In this document: one piece after another, positions 30,999-40,093 of the stretch
Layout: every line of letters begins with the position of its first letter
Position numbering within the stretch: position 1 is the first letter of the stretch
From: Ideonella paludis
Lineage (GTDB): Bacteria > Pseudomonadota > Gammaproteobacteria > Burkholderiales > Burkholderiaceae_C
DNA: 64,000 nucleotides
Reading direction: 5' to 3'
Assembly: GCF_018069865.1 (NCBI RefSeq)
Contig: NZ_JAGQDG010000005.1
Location: 248,001 to 312,000, forward strand
Notes under the pieces: model-generated
The model's database searches: none
Told to the model about the DNA's origin: nothing
What the model saw: the letters and a program-made list of their open reading frames with translations, nothing else
Program-made: the position numbers and the translations under genes

Positions 30999-32120
30999 AT
31001 GGTCGTCCCCCGTCTGTTGCAGCAACTCGACCAAGCCTTCGCGCAGTCTGAGTCCTCGCTAGAGCGCGAGTGCCTGAAGGCAGAGCGCGTGGTGGCCATG
31101 GCGCGCTTGGGCATGATGGTGGAGGCGCGTATGGCGCTGGGGCAGGTCAAGGCCCAACTTAAGCGCCAAGTCGAGCCGCGTTTGCAGGGCTGGGCGACTT
31201 ACGCCGAGGCCGTGCTGACCTACACCGGCGACCATCATGCGCCATCGATCCGGGGCCTGTTTGTCCAGGCCAAGCAGCTCGCGCTCACCGCTGGCGATCA
31301 AGCCTTGCAAGCGCACACCAGCGTGTGGCTGGCGTCGCTGGATTTTCAAGAGGGGCTCTGGACCGCTTTTGCCGACGAGTTGATCTGGTCCATGCCCGAG
31401 CTGTGCCTGGCGTCCTCAGCGCGCCTGGAGTTGTTGATGGCGCGGGCCTACAGCTATGCGGGCCGGCCAGAGCAGTCGGCCGGCTATTACCGCGCCGCCC
31501 ACAGGCTGGCGGCGCTGGACGGTGACACCGCCATGATCGGCGCCATCATCTCGACGCGCATGATTTTTCAAACCGATGCGCTGGCGCTGGAGGATGCCTT
31601 CGGGCGTTGCGCCCCAGAGGCGGCGCGGCGCGTCATGATCGAGGTCGAATCCTCGGTCAACTTCAATGCTGGCATTGGCAAGGCCGATCGAGTGTCCTGG
31701 AACCCGATGCTCAAGGCCATGGTCTGCATGGCCATGAAGCGTTACGAGGAAGCCACCGCGCTGCTAGAGACCCATATGCGCAATGCCATGGCCGATGGCT
31801 TGGGTGCGCACAGCGCCTACTTTCATGCGGCGCGCGCTTGGTGCTTGTGGCAGGTGGGTGAACAAGAAGCGGCGCGACGCGATTTGGTCACCGCGCGGGC
31901 GCATGTGGCGGACATGCCCGACCCCGACGACCTTGCGGCCACGCACGCACGGATCGCGTCGGTCATGGCCGTCATGGGCCAGGCTGCGGAGGCAGCCCAG
32001 CATCAGCGTGAAGCAGAGCGGCAGCTCCAATGGCTGAAGCATCAGCAGGCCGAGTTGTGCATCCAGTTGGCGCGGGTCGAGGCCGAGCGCGCCCGCCTGC
32101 TTCAGAAGTCGGCCCACTGA
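30999..32120 (+). CDS. Helical-repeat protein of unknown function (TPR-like)
   Basis: A 373-residue, almost wholly helical protein rich in Ala, Glu, Arg and Leu. Pairs of helices with TPR-like spacing are visible, for example around LLMARAYSYAGRPEQSAGYY and AMVCMAMKRYEEATALLETH, and a long C-terminal helix ends in RVEAERARLL. There is no signal peptide, membrane helix or enzymatic motif. It begins nine bases after purC behind GAGGAG, so it is probably co-transcribed with purC. The layout suggests a protein-protein interaction scaffold; the family is not recognised. Confidence 0.7.
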   Translation: MVVPRLLQQLDQAFAQSESSLERECLKAERVVAMARLGMMVEARMALGQVKAQLKRQVEPRLQGWATYAEAVLTYTGDHHAPSIRGLFVQAKQLALTAGDQALQAHTSVWLASLDFQEGLWTAFADELIWSMPELCLASSARLELLMARAYSYAGRPEQSAGYYRAAHRLAALDGDTAMIGAIISTRMIFQTDALALEDAFGRCAPEAARRVMIEVESSVNFNAGIGKADRVSWNPMLKAMVCMAMKRYEEATALLETHMRNAMADGLGAHSAYFHAARAWCLWQVGEQEAARRDLVTARAHVADMPDPDDLAATHARIASVMAVMGQAAEAAQHQREAERQLQWLKHQQAELCIQLARVEAERARLLQKSAH

Positions 32121-32184
32121 CTGTGCACCGGGCGGGCTGCTGAGCGGCCTGGGGCGTCCCGCCAGAGGGCTTGCCCCAAATGGC

Positions 32185-33153
32185 TCAGAACAACACCATG
32201 CTGAGCTTGCGCCGGTACTGATCCACCACCGGGTCATTGGGCGCGACCGCCGCATGGCCGGCGATCTCCAACGTGCCCTTGCCGCCAGAGGCGGCCTCGG
32301 GCGCGGCTTTGGGCAGTGGCTTGCTCATCAACTCCAAGATGGCGACATAGGTCTTGCGTGCCAGGCCCTCGTTCCAGGCCTTGTCGCGCATCAGGATCTC
32401 CAGCAACTCGTCCATGGCTTGCGTGGGTTCGCTCTCCACCATCTTGCGCTGGGCCAGGGCATAGCGGGCGTCAAAGTCGCGGCGGTTGGCCTCAAAGGCC
32501 GCGCGCAACTCGGCTTCAGCGCGGGCGCTTGGGTAGGCTTCAGCGGCCTTCAGCCACTGCTCCACCGCAGCAAATCGGGTGTCGGACAAGGTCTTGGCCG
32601 CCACCGGGTCAAAGGCGAGCCGGGCTTGTTGGGTGCGCTGCGGCTCGTGCCGCGCCATCTCCAACAACAACTTGAGGTAGTCCAGACGTGCCGCATCGTT
32701 GGCCGGGTCAATGGCCACGGCCTCTTGCAGCTTGTCGAGCGCGCTCAAAGGGTCTGCGCCCTGGGCGAGCATGGCTTCTGCCTCCTCCAGGTCGGCCTCC
32801 GCTTCCAGCGCATCCTCAGTGGGCACGTGCTTGTCCAAGAAGGCGCGGATGTCGGATTCAGGAATCGCACCCACAAAACCGTCAACCGGCTGGCCTTGCG
32901 AGAACATCACGCAAAACGGGATGGAGCGCACGCCAAAGGCTTGGCTGAGTTGCCCCGCAATTTCGGGCTGTTCATCGCTGTTGAGCTTGGCCAGCACAAA
33001 GCGGCCGCCGTAGGCCACTTCCAGCTTCTCCAGCACCGGACCCAAGGATTTGCATGGCCCGCACCATGGCGCCCAGATGTCGAGCAGCACCGGCTGCTGC
33101 ATGGAGGCGTGGATCAAGTCGGCTTCGAAGTTCTGCAGGGTGATGTCGATCAT
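32185..33153 (-). CDS. CnoX/YbbN-like thioredoxin with TPR domain
   Basis: A 322-residue protein with an N-terminal thioredoxin domain (about 1-110) carrying WAPWCGPCK (redox Cys31 and Cys34) and a helical TPR domain behind it. This is the layout of CnoX (YbbN), a chaperedoxin that protects proteins from oxidation and hands them to GroEL/DnaK. E. coli CnoX lost the CGPC site (SQHC) whereas this one keeps it, so thiol reductase activity is likely. No signal peptide is seen. It is transcribed away from purE. Confidence 0.88.
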   Translation of the reverse strand: MIDITLQNFEADLIHASMQQPVLLDIWAPWCGPCKSLGPVLEKLEVAYGGRFVLAKLNSDEQPEIAGQLSQAFGVRSIPFCVMFSQGQPVDGFVGAIPESDIRAFLDKHVPTEDALEAEADLEEAEAMLAQGADPLSALDKLQEAVAIDPANDAARLDYLKLLLEMARHEPQRTQQARLAFDPVAAKTLSDTRFAAVEQWLKAAEAYPSARAEAELRAAFEANRRDFDARYALAQRKMVESEPTQAMDELLEILMRDKAWNEGLARKTYVAILELMSKPLPKAAPEAASGGKGTLEIAGHAAVAPNDPVVDQYRRKLSMVLF

Positions 33154-33284
33154 GGTCGCGTGGAGTGGCTACGGAGGGCAGAAGGCGCCGGAGCGCCCGA
33201 GAAGAGGGAGATGGGGGCTAACCCTGGCGACACAAGCGTCGTCGCCTAAAATCACCGGTTTACACAATGTCGGAGCACTGAGCC

Positions 33285-33782
33285 TTGAACACTGCCCAAC
33301 CCGTGGTCGGGATCGTCATGGGGTCTTCCAGTGATTGGGAGACCATGAAGGCTGCTGCCCAGATTCTCGCTGAGTTCGGCGTGGCTCACGAGGCTCGCGT
33401 GGTCTCGGCCCACCGCATGCCGGACGACATGTTTGCCTACGCCGAAGCCGCCCAGGCGCGAGGCTTGCAAGCCATCATCGCCGGTGCGGGCGGTGCCGCG
33501 CATTTGCCAGGCATGTTGGCGGCCAAGACGGTGGTGCCGGTGCTGGGCGTGCCCGTGGCCAGCCGGCATCTTCAAGGCGTGGATTCCTTGCATTCCATTG
33601 TGCAGATGCCCAAAGGCATTCCGGTGGCGACCTTTGCCATTGGCACGGCCGGGGCCGCCAATGCCGCGCTGTTTGCTGTGGCCATGCTGGCCAACCGTGA
33701 TGACGCCCTGCGGGCCCAGTTGCAGGCCTATCGTGCCCGCCAAACTGAGGTGGCGCGGGCCATGACGCAGGACCTGGTATGA
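33285..33782 (+). CDS. purE: N5-carboxyaminoimidazole ribonucleotide mutase
   Basis: PurE moves the carboxyl group of N5-CAIR to give CAIR in purine synthesis. The 165-residue class I protein shows [14 protein letters not shown], the catalytic region [11 protein letters not shown] with His, and [16 protein letters not shown]. The start is a TTG at 33285 with CGGAGC upstream; the next ATG would remove part of the nucleotide-binding loop. TAAAAT at 33247-33252 may be a -10. It overlaps purK by four bases. Confidence 0.95.
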   Translation: MNTAQPVVGIVMGSSSDWETMKAAAQILAEFGVAHEARVVSAHRMPDDMFAYAEAAQARGLQAIIAGAGGAAHLPGMLAAKTVVPVLGVPVASRHLQGVDSLHSIVQMPKGIPVATFAIGTAGAANAALFAVAMLANRDDALRAQLQAYRARQTEVARAMTQDLV

Positions 33783-34960
33783 GCACAAGGGACCGCCAAG
33801 CGCTGCTGCCCGGTGCCACCTTGGGCGTGATGGGCGGCGGCCAATTGGGCCGCATGTTTGTGCACGCCGCCCAAGCCTTGGGCTACAGCACGGCGGTGTT
33901 GGACGCCGACCCGCACAGCCCCGCAGGCTTGGTGTCGCACCATCATGTGCAGAAGGCCTATCTCGACGCCGAAGGCCTGCAGCAGTTGGCCGCGGTGGCC
34001 CAGGCCATCACCACCGAGTTTGAAAACGTGCCGGCCGAGGCCCTGCGCACCTTGGCCCAAAGCCGCCCTGTGGCGCCCAGCGGCGATGCGGTGGCCATCT
34101 GCCAGGACCGTGCCGCCGAGAAGGCCCACATCACGGCGTCCGGTGTGCCTTGCGCGCCTTTCGCCCTGATCGACTCTGAGGCCTCGCTGGCCCGTGTCAG
34201 CGACACGCTCTTGCCCGGCATCTTGAAGACGGCGCGCATGGGCTATGACGGCAAAGGCCAAGTGCGCATCCAGAGCCGGGCTGAGTTGGCCGAGGCCTGG
34301 GCCGGCCTGGGCCGCGTGCCCTGCGTGCTAGAGCAGCGCTTGGCCCTGCACCGCGAGTTGAGCGTGATCGTGGCGCGCGGCGTGGATGGTCAGTGGGTGC
34401 ATTTCCCGGTGCAGCAAAACCTGCACCGTGAGGGCATCTTGGCGGTGACGGAAGTCCCGGCACCGGACGTCGACCCCGCCCTGGCCGCCCAGGCGGTGGC
34501 CCATGCCGGTGCGATTGCCCAGTCCATGCACTATGTGGGCGTGCTGTGCGTGGAGTTCTTTGTGGTCAAGGCGGCCGATGGCCGCCTGAGCCTGGTGGCC
34601 AATGAGATGGCCCCGCGCCCGCACAACTCCGGCCACTACACGATAGACGCCTGCGATGTGTCGCAGTTCGAGCTGCAAGTGCGTGCCATGGCCCAACTGC
34701 CCTTGGTGGCGCCCCGCTTGCACTCGCCCACCGTCATGCTCAACCTGCTGGGTGACCTGTGGTGGCGTGACGGCGTCGAGCGCACACCGGCCTGGGATGC
34801 TGTGCTCGCCTTGCCCGGCGCACATCTGCACCTCTACGGCAAAACCAGTGCCCGGCCCGGCCGCAAGATGGGCCACCTGACGCTCACGGGCGCCGATGCG
34901 GCCAGCGTGCGGGCCGTGGCCCTGCAAGCGGCCAGCCTCCTGGGCCTGCCCGCGTGGTGA
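33779..34960 (+). CDS. purK: N5-carboxyaminoimidazole ribonucleotide synthase
   Basis: PurK uses ATP and bicarbonate to carboxylate AIR. The 393-residue ATP-grasp protein shows [17 protein letters not shown] near residue 14, [12 protein letters not shown] in the ATP-grasp, LSVIVARG, and the closing motif [21 protein letters not shown] overlap with purE couples the two steps. A Sua5-type gene follows ten bases later. Confidence 0.97.
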   Translation: MSTRDRQALLPGATLGVMGGGQLGRMFVHAAQALGYSTAVLDADPHSPAGLVSHHHVQKAYLDAEGLQQLAAVAQAITTEFENVPAEALRTLAQSRPVAPSGDAVAICQDRAAEKAHITASGVPCAPFALIDSEASLARVSDTLLPGILKTARMGYDGKGQVRIQSRAELAEAWAGLGRVPCVLEQRLALHRELSVIVARGVDGQWVHFPVQQNLHREGILAVTEVPAPDVDPALAAQAVAHAGAIAQSMHYVGVLCVEFFVVKAADGRLSLVANEMAPRPHNSGHYTIDACDVSQFELQVRAMAQLPLVAPRLHSPTVMLNLLGDLWWRDGVERTPAWDAVLALPGAHLHLYGKTSARPGRKMGHLTLTGADAASVRAVALQAASLLGLPAW

Positions 34961-34970
34961 GCATCACAGC

Positions 34971-35972
34971 ATGACCGTGCTCCAGGGCGCTTCGGCGCAA
35001 GCCGTGACCCAAGCGGCCCAATGCTTGGCCGACGGGGGCTTGGTGGCCCTGCCCACGGAGACCGTCTACGGCCTGGGCGCACGGGCTGACGATGACGCGG
35101 CCGTGGCCGCCATCTTCGCCGCCAAAGGCCGCCCGGCCGACCACCCTTTGATCGTGCATGTGCTCGACGCGGCCCATGCCGCGCCCTTTGCCGCCGCTTG
35201 GCCTGAGAGTGCCCAGCGCCTGACCGCCGCCTTTTGGCCTGGGCCTTTGACGGTGATCGTGCCACGCACGCCAGGTTTGGCCCAAGCCGCTGCTGGGGGC
35301 CAGTCCACGGTGGGCTTGCGCTGCCCGGCACATCCGGTGGCCCAGGCCTTGTTGGCCGAAGCCGCCCGTCTGGGCGTGCGGGGGGTGGCCGCCCCCAGCG
35401 CCAATCGCTTTGGTCGGGTCAGCCCGACCTCGGCGGCGCATGTGGCCCAAGAGTTTGGCGATGCGCTCTTGATTCTGGATGGTGGCGACTGTGAGGTGGG
35501 CATTGAGTCGGCCATCGTCGACTGCAGCAGTGAGCAGCCCACCTTGCTGAGGCCGGGCCAACTGAGCCGCCACGCCATTGAAGCCGTGCTCGGGCAGTCC
35601 TTGCAAGCGCCGGGCTTGCATGCGCCCAAAGCCTCAGGCACGCTGGAGGCGCACTATGCGCCACGGGCCAAGGTCAGGCTGATGAGTGCTGCCGAGCTGC
35701 AGACAGCCTTTACCTTGGTGCAACCATTGAGCGCCACGGGAGGGCCGGTGGCAGCGGTATATTCACGCACCGTCTTTCCGGCGGCCGACTCAAGCGCACA
35801 GTGGCCGCACCGCCGCATGCCTGACAATGCGTCTGATTGCGCGCACGAGTTGTTTGCCGTCTTGCGGGCTTTGGATGACACCCAAGCCCCGCTCCTCTGG
35901 ATCGAGCGGCCCCCGGATTCCCCAGAGTGGGAAGGGGTGCGAGATCGGCTACAACGCGCCGCTGCGGCCTGA
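34971..35972 (+). CDS. L-threonylcarbamoyladenylate synthase (Sua5/YwlC type)
   Basis: This enzyme makes threonylcarbamoyl-AMP, the first step to the t6A base in tRNAs. The 333-residue product has the YrdC domain (about 1-195) with LPTETVYGLGARAD, KGRPADHPLIVH and APSANRFGRVSPT, and a C-terminal Sua5 domain (about 220-333) behind SGTLEAHYAPR. It is thus the long Sua5-like form, not short TsaC. TsaB of the same pathway is encoded at 38826. The ATG at 34971 is preferred to an in-frame start inside purK. Confidence 0.93.
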   Translation: MTVLQGASAQAVTQAAQCLADGGLVALPTETVYGLGARADDDAAVAAIFAAKGRPADHPLIVHVLDAAHAAPFAAAWPESAQRLTAAFWPGPLTVIVPRTPGLAQAAAGGQSTVGLRCPAHPVAQALLAEAARLGVRGVAAPSANRFGRVSPTSAAHVAQEFGDALLILDGGDCEVGIESAIVDCSSEQPTLLRPGQLSRHAIEAVLGQSLQAPGLHAPKASGTLEAHYAPRAKVRLMSAAELQTAFTLVQPLSATGGPVAAVYSRTVFPAADSSAQWPHRRMPDNASDCAHELFAVLRALDDTQAPLLWIERPPDSPEWEGVRDRLQRAAAA

Positions 35973-36003
35973 CGCAGCGTGCCTAGACTACAACGGAGTT
36001 TTT

Positions 36004-36957
36004 ATGACATTCGCCCCTTGGGCCTCGCGCCTGACGGCCCCTCTCTCGGTGTTGGCCCTGAGCACTGCTTTGTTGGTGGGCTGCGGCGGCGGCACCTCGC
36101 AGGTGGACCAGTTCCGGCCCGCACGCTTGCTGAGCTTTGGCGATGAGATGAACCTGCTGACGACCGACGGCAAGAAGTACAGCGTCAATGCGATCAGTGA
36201 CACCGACGCCGTGCTGTGCGTCAACAACCCCCTTTGGGTGCAGACCGTGGCGACCTATTACGGTCTGACTTTCGCCCAGTGCAACCCGAACAATGTCACG
36301 GACATCAAGGCCTTCAATTTGGCGACCGTTGGCGCCGGCGTGAATGAGTTCTTGACTCAAGTCGACACCTTTGAGGCGAGCAATGCTCTGACCAATAACG
36401 ACTTGTTGACTGTGCTGGTGGGTTTCAACGATGTGAAGGCGGCCTACGCCAAATACCCGGCGCTGAGTGAGGCGACGCTGGTGGCTGAGATCCAGGCCAA
36501 AGGTCAGGCCCTGGCAAGCCGTGTCAACGCCATCACGGCCAAAGGCCCTCGTGTCTTGGTCTCTACCGCCACAGACATCTCGGTGTCTCCTTGGGCGGTG
36601 AATGAAGGCCTTGCCACGGATGGCAAGGTGCGATTGGCCTTGTTGGACCGACTGACCAAAGCCTTCAATGAAGCGCTGCGCAATGGCTTGGTCAACGATG
36701 GCAGCAAGATCGGTTTGTTGCTTGGCGATGACCTCTCGCGCGCCATGGCCAGCGACCGCACTCGGGGCGCCTACGGCATTGCCAACGCCACGGTGGCGGC
36801 CTGCAGCGTCGCCTTGCCCAACTGCACCACCAAGACGATGGTGACCAATGCCACTGCGGCCACTTACCTCTGGGCGGACGACACCCGGCCGGGCTATGTG
36901 TTCCACACCTATTTGGGCAACCAAGCGACCTCGCGCCTGTCCAACCTGCCGTTCTGA
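36004..36957 (+). CDS. SGNH/GDSL-hydrolase-like lipoprotein lacking the serine nucleophile
   Basis: A 317-residue lipoprotein with a signal ending in the LVGC lipobox (Cys27) and a Gly-rich start. The fold elements of SGNH esterases can be followed: LLSFGDEM (residues 43-49) at block I, NLATVGAGVNEF at block II, VLVGFNDV at block III, and WADDTRPGYVFH near the C-terminus at block V. In block I the catalytic Ser of GDS is Glu48. The Gly and Asn blocks and the terminal His are kept. It may be a non-hydrolytic relative or use another nucleophile. It follows the Sua5 gene by 31 bases. Confidence 0.72.
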   Translation: MTFAPWASRLTAPLSVLALSTALLVGCGGGTSQVDQFRPARLLSFGDEMNLLTTDGKKYSVNAISDTDAVLCVNNPLWVQTVATYYGLTFAQCNPNNVTDIKAFNLATVGAGVNEFLTQVDTFEASNALTNNDLLTVLVGFNDVKAAYAKYPALSEATLVAEIQAKGQALASRVNAITAKGPRVLVSTATDISVSPWAVNEGLATDGKVRLALLDRLTKAFNEALRNGLVNDGSKIGLLLGDDLSRAMASDRTRGAYGIANATVAACSVALPNCTTKTMVTNATAATYLWADDTRPGYVFHTYLGNQATSRLSNLPF

Positions 36958-36980
36958 CGGCGGCCCTCACGGGCCTCAGC

Positions 36981-37274
36981 TCACGCGCCAGCGCCCTTGC
37001 GGTGTTTGGCGCGTTTGTCTTCTTGCAGCTTGATGATCAGAATGCTGGCGGCCATGGGCAGCGTGATGCTGTTGGAGGCAATCAGCGCCCAGTCCTTGAT
37101 CGCCAAGCCATAGGCCAACCACAGCGACACGCCGACGGTGAACGCCAGATAGGTGAGGGCCGAGATGCCCTCGACATTGCGCGTGCGCAGGGTCAACCAC
37201 GCTTGGGGCACAAAGGCCAGGGTGGTCAAAGTGGCGGCGGGGTAACCTAGCCAGCGCAGGCTGTCAGCGTCCAT
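36981..37274 (-). CDS. SemiSWEET family sugar transporter
   Basis: A 97-residue protein with three membrane helices (about 8-26, 40-60, 65-85) and the PQ-loop motif LAFVPQAWLTLRTRNVEGIS of bacterial SemiSWEETs, which dimerise to form a small sugar channel. A basic tail ends the protein. The ATG at 37274 is used; an in-frame reading from 37358 adds polar residues overlapping dacB. Substrate is unknown. Confidence 0.87.
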   Translation of the reverse strand: MDADSLRWLGYPAATLTTLAFVPQAWLTLRTRNVEGISALTYLAFTVGVSLWLAYGLAIKDWALIASNSITLPMAASILIIKLQEDKRAKHRKGAGA

Positions 37275-37287
37275 GAGTGATCGAGGT

Positions 37288-38733
37288 TCAGCGAGTGGGA
37301 GCGTCGCGGATTGTCCACTGAACCAAGGCGTCAAAGGCTGGGCGGCCTGCGGCTGCATTCGGGTGGTTCAAGATGGCCACCAGCACATAGCGCTTGCCGC
37401 TGTTGGACAGCACATAGCCCGCGACGGCCGCCACGTCGCGCAGCGAGCCGGTCTTCAGGTGCGCCCGGCCCTGCGGGGCTTTGGAGCGCCGCAGTGTGCC
37501 ATCCACCCCGCTGATGGGCAGCGAGCTCATCAACTCGGCCATCACTGGGCTGCTCCAAGCCTGCTGCAGCAAGCGCGACAAGCCCTGTGCGGTCAGCCGG
37601 TTGTCGCGTGACAGGCCCGAGCCGTTGTCCACCACCCAGCCCTTCAAGCCTTCTTCACCCAAACGGCTGGCCAAAAAGCGCCGGACCTGTTCGCGGGCAT
37701 CGTCCGGGGTGATGGCGCCAGCGGGCTTGTCGGCCAGCCCCAGGCTCAAGAACACCTGCTCGGCCATCACGTTGTTGCTGAACTTGTTGATGTCCCGCAC
37801 CACCTGTTGCAGCGGCGGCGAAACCTGTTCAAACAGCAAGCGTGAACCCGGCGGCACGCTGCCGTCCTTGACCTGCCCGCTGAGGCGGCCGCCCAACTGC
37901 TGCCACATTGCCTCCACCAAGCGGGCATTGAAGCTGGCTGGGTCGCCATAGGCCATGGAAAAGCTGCGCTCGCCGCAGCTCACCGGGTAGCGCCCCCCAA
38001 AGCGCATCAGCTTGGGCTCGCCCCATTGCGGTTTAAGCTGGGCTGACCAATCCTCGCAAGGCACGGCGGCCAGCGGCACGGTCTCGTCGGTGCGCACGCC
38101 GGCCAGTGGTGGGTCGGTTTGCACCAGGGCCAGGCCGCGGGCCGTGTCGGGCGTGAAGGTGTAGGTCACGGCCTTGAAGTTCATCATCAAGGCGTCCGGC
38201 CGCACGTTATAGGGCTGGCTGGCGTCGTCATCAAAGGCCTTGGGCGAGACCACGGGCAGGTTGAACAGGCTGCGGTCCAGCAGCAAATCGCCGCGGATCT
38301 CGCGAATGCCCAATTGCTGCACCCGGCGCAGCATCAGCCAGACCCGCTCCAGCACCAAGCTCGGGTCGCCCGAGCCCTTGATGATGAGGTTTCCTTCCAG
38401 CACTCCGTCTTTGACCGTGCCCTGCACCCAGACCGGGGTGCGCCAACTCCACGCCGGGCCCCATTGGTCCAGGGCTGCATAAGTGGTCACCAGCTTGAAG
38501 ACCGAGGCTGGGTTGACCGGCTCGCGCTCGCGCCAGCCCAGCTTTTGGCTGCCGCTGCCCACCTCCTGCACGGCCACCACCAAGGCGCTCTCAGGCAGCT
38601 TGGCGCGGCGCAATGCCGCCTCCACTTCGGCGGGCAGGTCTTGGGCCAGGGTCGTCAGCGGCAGGCTCAGGCAGAGCGCGGCCAAAGGGGCGAGGGCGGG
38701 AGACCCGCCGGTGCGGCGCAGGGTGTTCAGCAT
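37288..38733 (-). CDS. dacB: D-alanyl-D-alanine carboxypeptidase/endopeptidase (PBP4)
   Basis: A periplasmic peptidase of family S13 that trims or cuts peptidoglycan peptides. The 481-residue product has a signal peptide (about 1-30, ending TTLAQ) and the three penicillin-binding motifs: SVFK (77-80), SNN (319-321) and KTG (427-429). A long insert between the first two motifs is normal for PBP4. The start at 38733 is set by the signal peptide. It is divergent from tsaB, and the SemiSWEET gene follows 13 bases downstream. Confidence 0.95.
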   Translation of the reverse strand: MLNTLRRTGGSPALAPLAALCLSLPLTTLAQDLPAEVEAALRRAKLPESALVVAVQEVGSGSQKLGWREREPVNPASVFKLVTTYAALDQWGPAWSWRTPVWVQGTVKDGVLEGNLIIKGSGDPSLVLERVWLMLRRVQQLGIREIRGDLLLDRSLFNLPVVSPKAFDDDASQPYNVRPDALMMNFKAVTYTFTPDTARGLALVQTDPPLAGVRTDETVPLAAVPCEDWSAQLKPQWGEPKLMRFGGRYPVSCGERSFSMAYGDPASFNARLVEAMWQQLGGRLSGQVKDGSVPPGSRLLFEQVSPPLQQVVRDINKFSNNVMAEQVFLSLGLADKPAGAITPDDAREQVRRFLASRLGEEGLKGWVVDNGSGLSRDNRLTAQGLSRLLQQAWSSPVMAELMSSLPISGVDGTLRRSKAPQGRAHLKTGSLRDVAAVAGYVLSNSGKRYVLVAILNHPNAAAGRPAFDALVQWTIRDAPTR

Positions 38734-38825
38734 GGCGGCGATGTTCGCACGGCTACACTTCCAGGCTCGGTGAGACATGCTCAGATCCGTCCCATTTCCC
38801 TTACGGCTTGCCCCATTTTGACCCC

Positions 38826-39563
38826 ATGAAGTTGCTGGCACTCGACACCGCGACCGAACACATGGCCCTGGCCTTGTGGGACGGCAGCGCCGTGGCCGAG
38901 CCTGGCACGCACCGGCTCGCTGACGGGGGTGCGCAGTCCTCTGCCCATCTCATTCCCATGCTGCTGGCGATGCTGGCGGAGCGCGGCCTGCGTTTGTCCG
39001 ACCTCGACGCCATCGCCGTGGGCCAAGGGCCTGGGGCCTTCACGGGGCTGCGCACGGCCATCTCGGTGGCCCAAGGCCTGGCCTTTGGGGCGAACAAACC
39101 TGTGCTGCTGCTGGACTCCTTACTGCTGGTGGCCGAGGCGGCCCACCTGGAGGCCCCGGTAGCCTCTGGCAGCACCGTCTGGGTAGCGATGGACGCCCGC
39201 ATGGACGAAATCTATGCCGCCGCCTACGCCCACGACGGCCACACCTGGCAGACGCTGGCCGCGCCCGCGCTGATGGACGCCCCCAGCCTGAACGCCGCTT
39301 GGCAGGCCTTGCCGCCGGCCTGTGTGGCGGGCTCGGCGGCAGCGGCCTTTGGCGAGCGCCTGCACACCCAAGGCCTGCTCACGGTGGCGGGCGTGACCCA
39401 CCGCGCCCAGGCGCTGCTGGCACTGGCGTGCGCCGCCTGGCAGCAGGGCCCCAAGGTGGCCCCTGAGGACGCGCAGCCGCTCTACCTGCGCGACAAGGTC
39501 GCCCAAACCACGGCGGAACGCTTGGCCCAGCGCCTGGCTAAAGAGCAAGGGGCGGCCCCGTGA
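38826..39563 (+). CDS. tsaB: tRNA threonylcarbamoyladenosine modification protein TsaB
   Basis: TsaB is the dimerising platform of the TsaBDE complex that attaches threonylcarbamoyl to A37 of tRNAs. The 245-residue protein starts MKLLALDTATEHMALAL and has QSSAHLIPML and VGQGPGAFTGLRTAISVAQGLAFG, the YeaZ signature. The ATG at 38826 is chosen because the family begins here; an in-frame reading from 38613 lies in dacB antisense. rimI overlaps its end by four bases. Confidence 0.95.
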   Translation: MKLLALDTATEHMALALWDGSAVAEPGTHRLADGGAQSSAHLIPMLLAMLAERGLRLSDLDAIAVGQGPGAFTGLRTAISVAQGLAFGANKPVLLLDSLLLVAEAAHLEAPVASGSTVWVAMDARMDEIYAAAYAHDGHTWQTLAAPALMDAPSLNAAWQALPPACVAGSAAAAFGERLHTQGLLTVAGVTHRAQALLALACAAWQQGPKVAPEDAQPLYLRDKVAQTTAERLAQRLAKEQGAAP

Positions 39564-40093
39564 GCGCGCGCCCCAACCCCCAGCAGGCCACCCTGACGCT
39601 GCGCCCCATGAGCGTGGCGGATCTGGACACGGTGATGGCCATTGAGCCGCGCGCCTATCCCTACCCCTGGAGCCGGGGCAATTTCACCGACTCCTTGGCG
39701 TCGGGCTATTTGGCCTGGATGCTGGAAGCCAGCACCGAAGCCCCGCGCCGCGCCGAGCGCGACACCGAATGCCTGGGCTATTACGTGGCCATGCTGGGCT
39801 TTGAAGAAATGCACTTGCTCAACATCACTGTTAAGCCCGAGGCCCAAGGCCGCGGCCATGCAGTGAGCCTCTTGAACCACCTGGCCGAGCGCAGCCGCGA
39901 GGCCCAGGTCCACAGCCTGTGGCTGGAAGTCCGCCGCAGCAATGCCCGCGCCCGCGCGGTGTACCAGCGCTGGGGCTTTGCCGAGATGGGCGTGCGTCGA
40001 GGCTATTACCCGGCCGCCGGGGGCCAGCGCGAAGACGCGGTGCTGATGAGTTGGCGCTTGAATCAAGAAAGTCTTGGCCATGCGCTGGACTGA
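39560..40093 (+). CDS. rimI: Ribosomal-protein-alanine N-acetyltransferase RimI
   Basis: RimI acetylates the N-terminal alanine of ribosomal protein S18. The 177-residue GNAT protein has IEPRAYPYPWSRGNFTDSL, the acetyl-CoA loop EAQGRGHAVSLLNHL, and EVRRSNARARAVYQRWGFAEMGVRRGYY, all typical of RimI. The usual Gln/Arg-x-x-Gly-x-Gly/Ala loop reads QGRGHA. The start is GTG overlapping the tsaB stop. The tsaB-rimI pair is widely conserved. Confidence 0.94.
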   Translation: MSARPNPQQATLTLRPMSVADLDTVMAIEPRAYPYPWSRGNFTDSLASGYLAWMLEASTEAPRRAERDTECLGYYVAMLGFEEMHLLNITVKPEAQGRGHAVSLLNHLAERSREAQVHSLWLEVRRSNARARAVYQRWGFAEMGVRRGYYPAAGGQREDAVLMSWRLNQESLGHALD

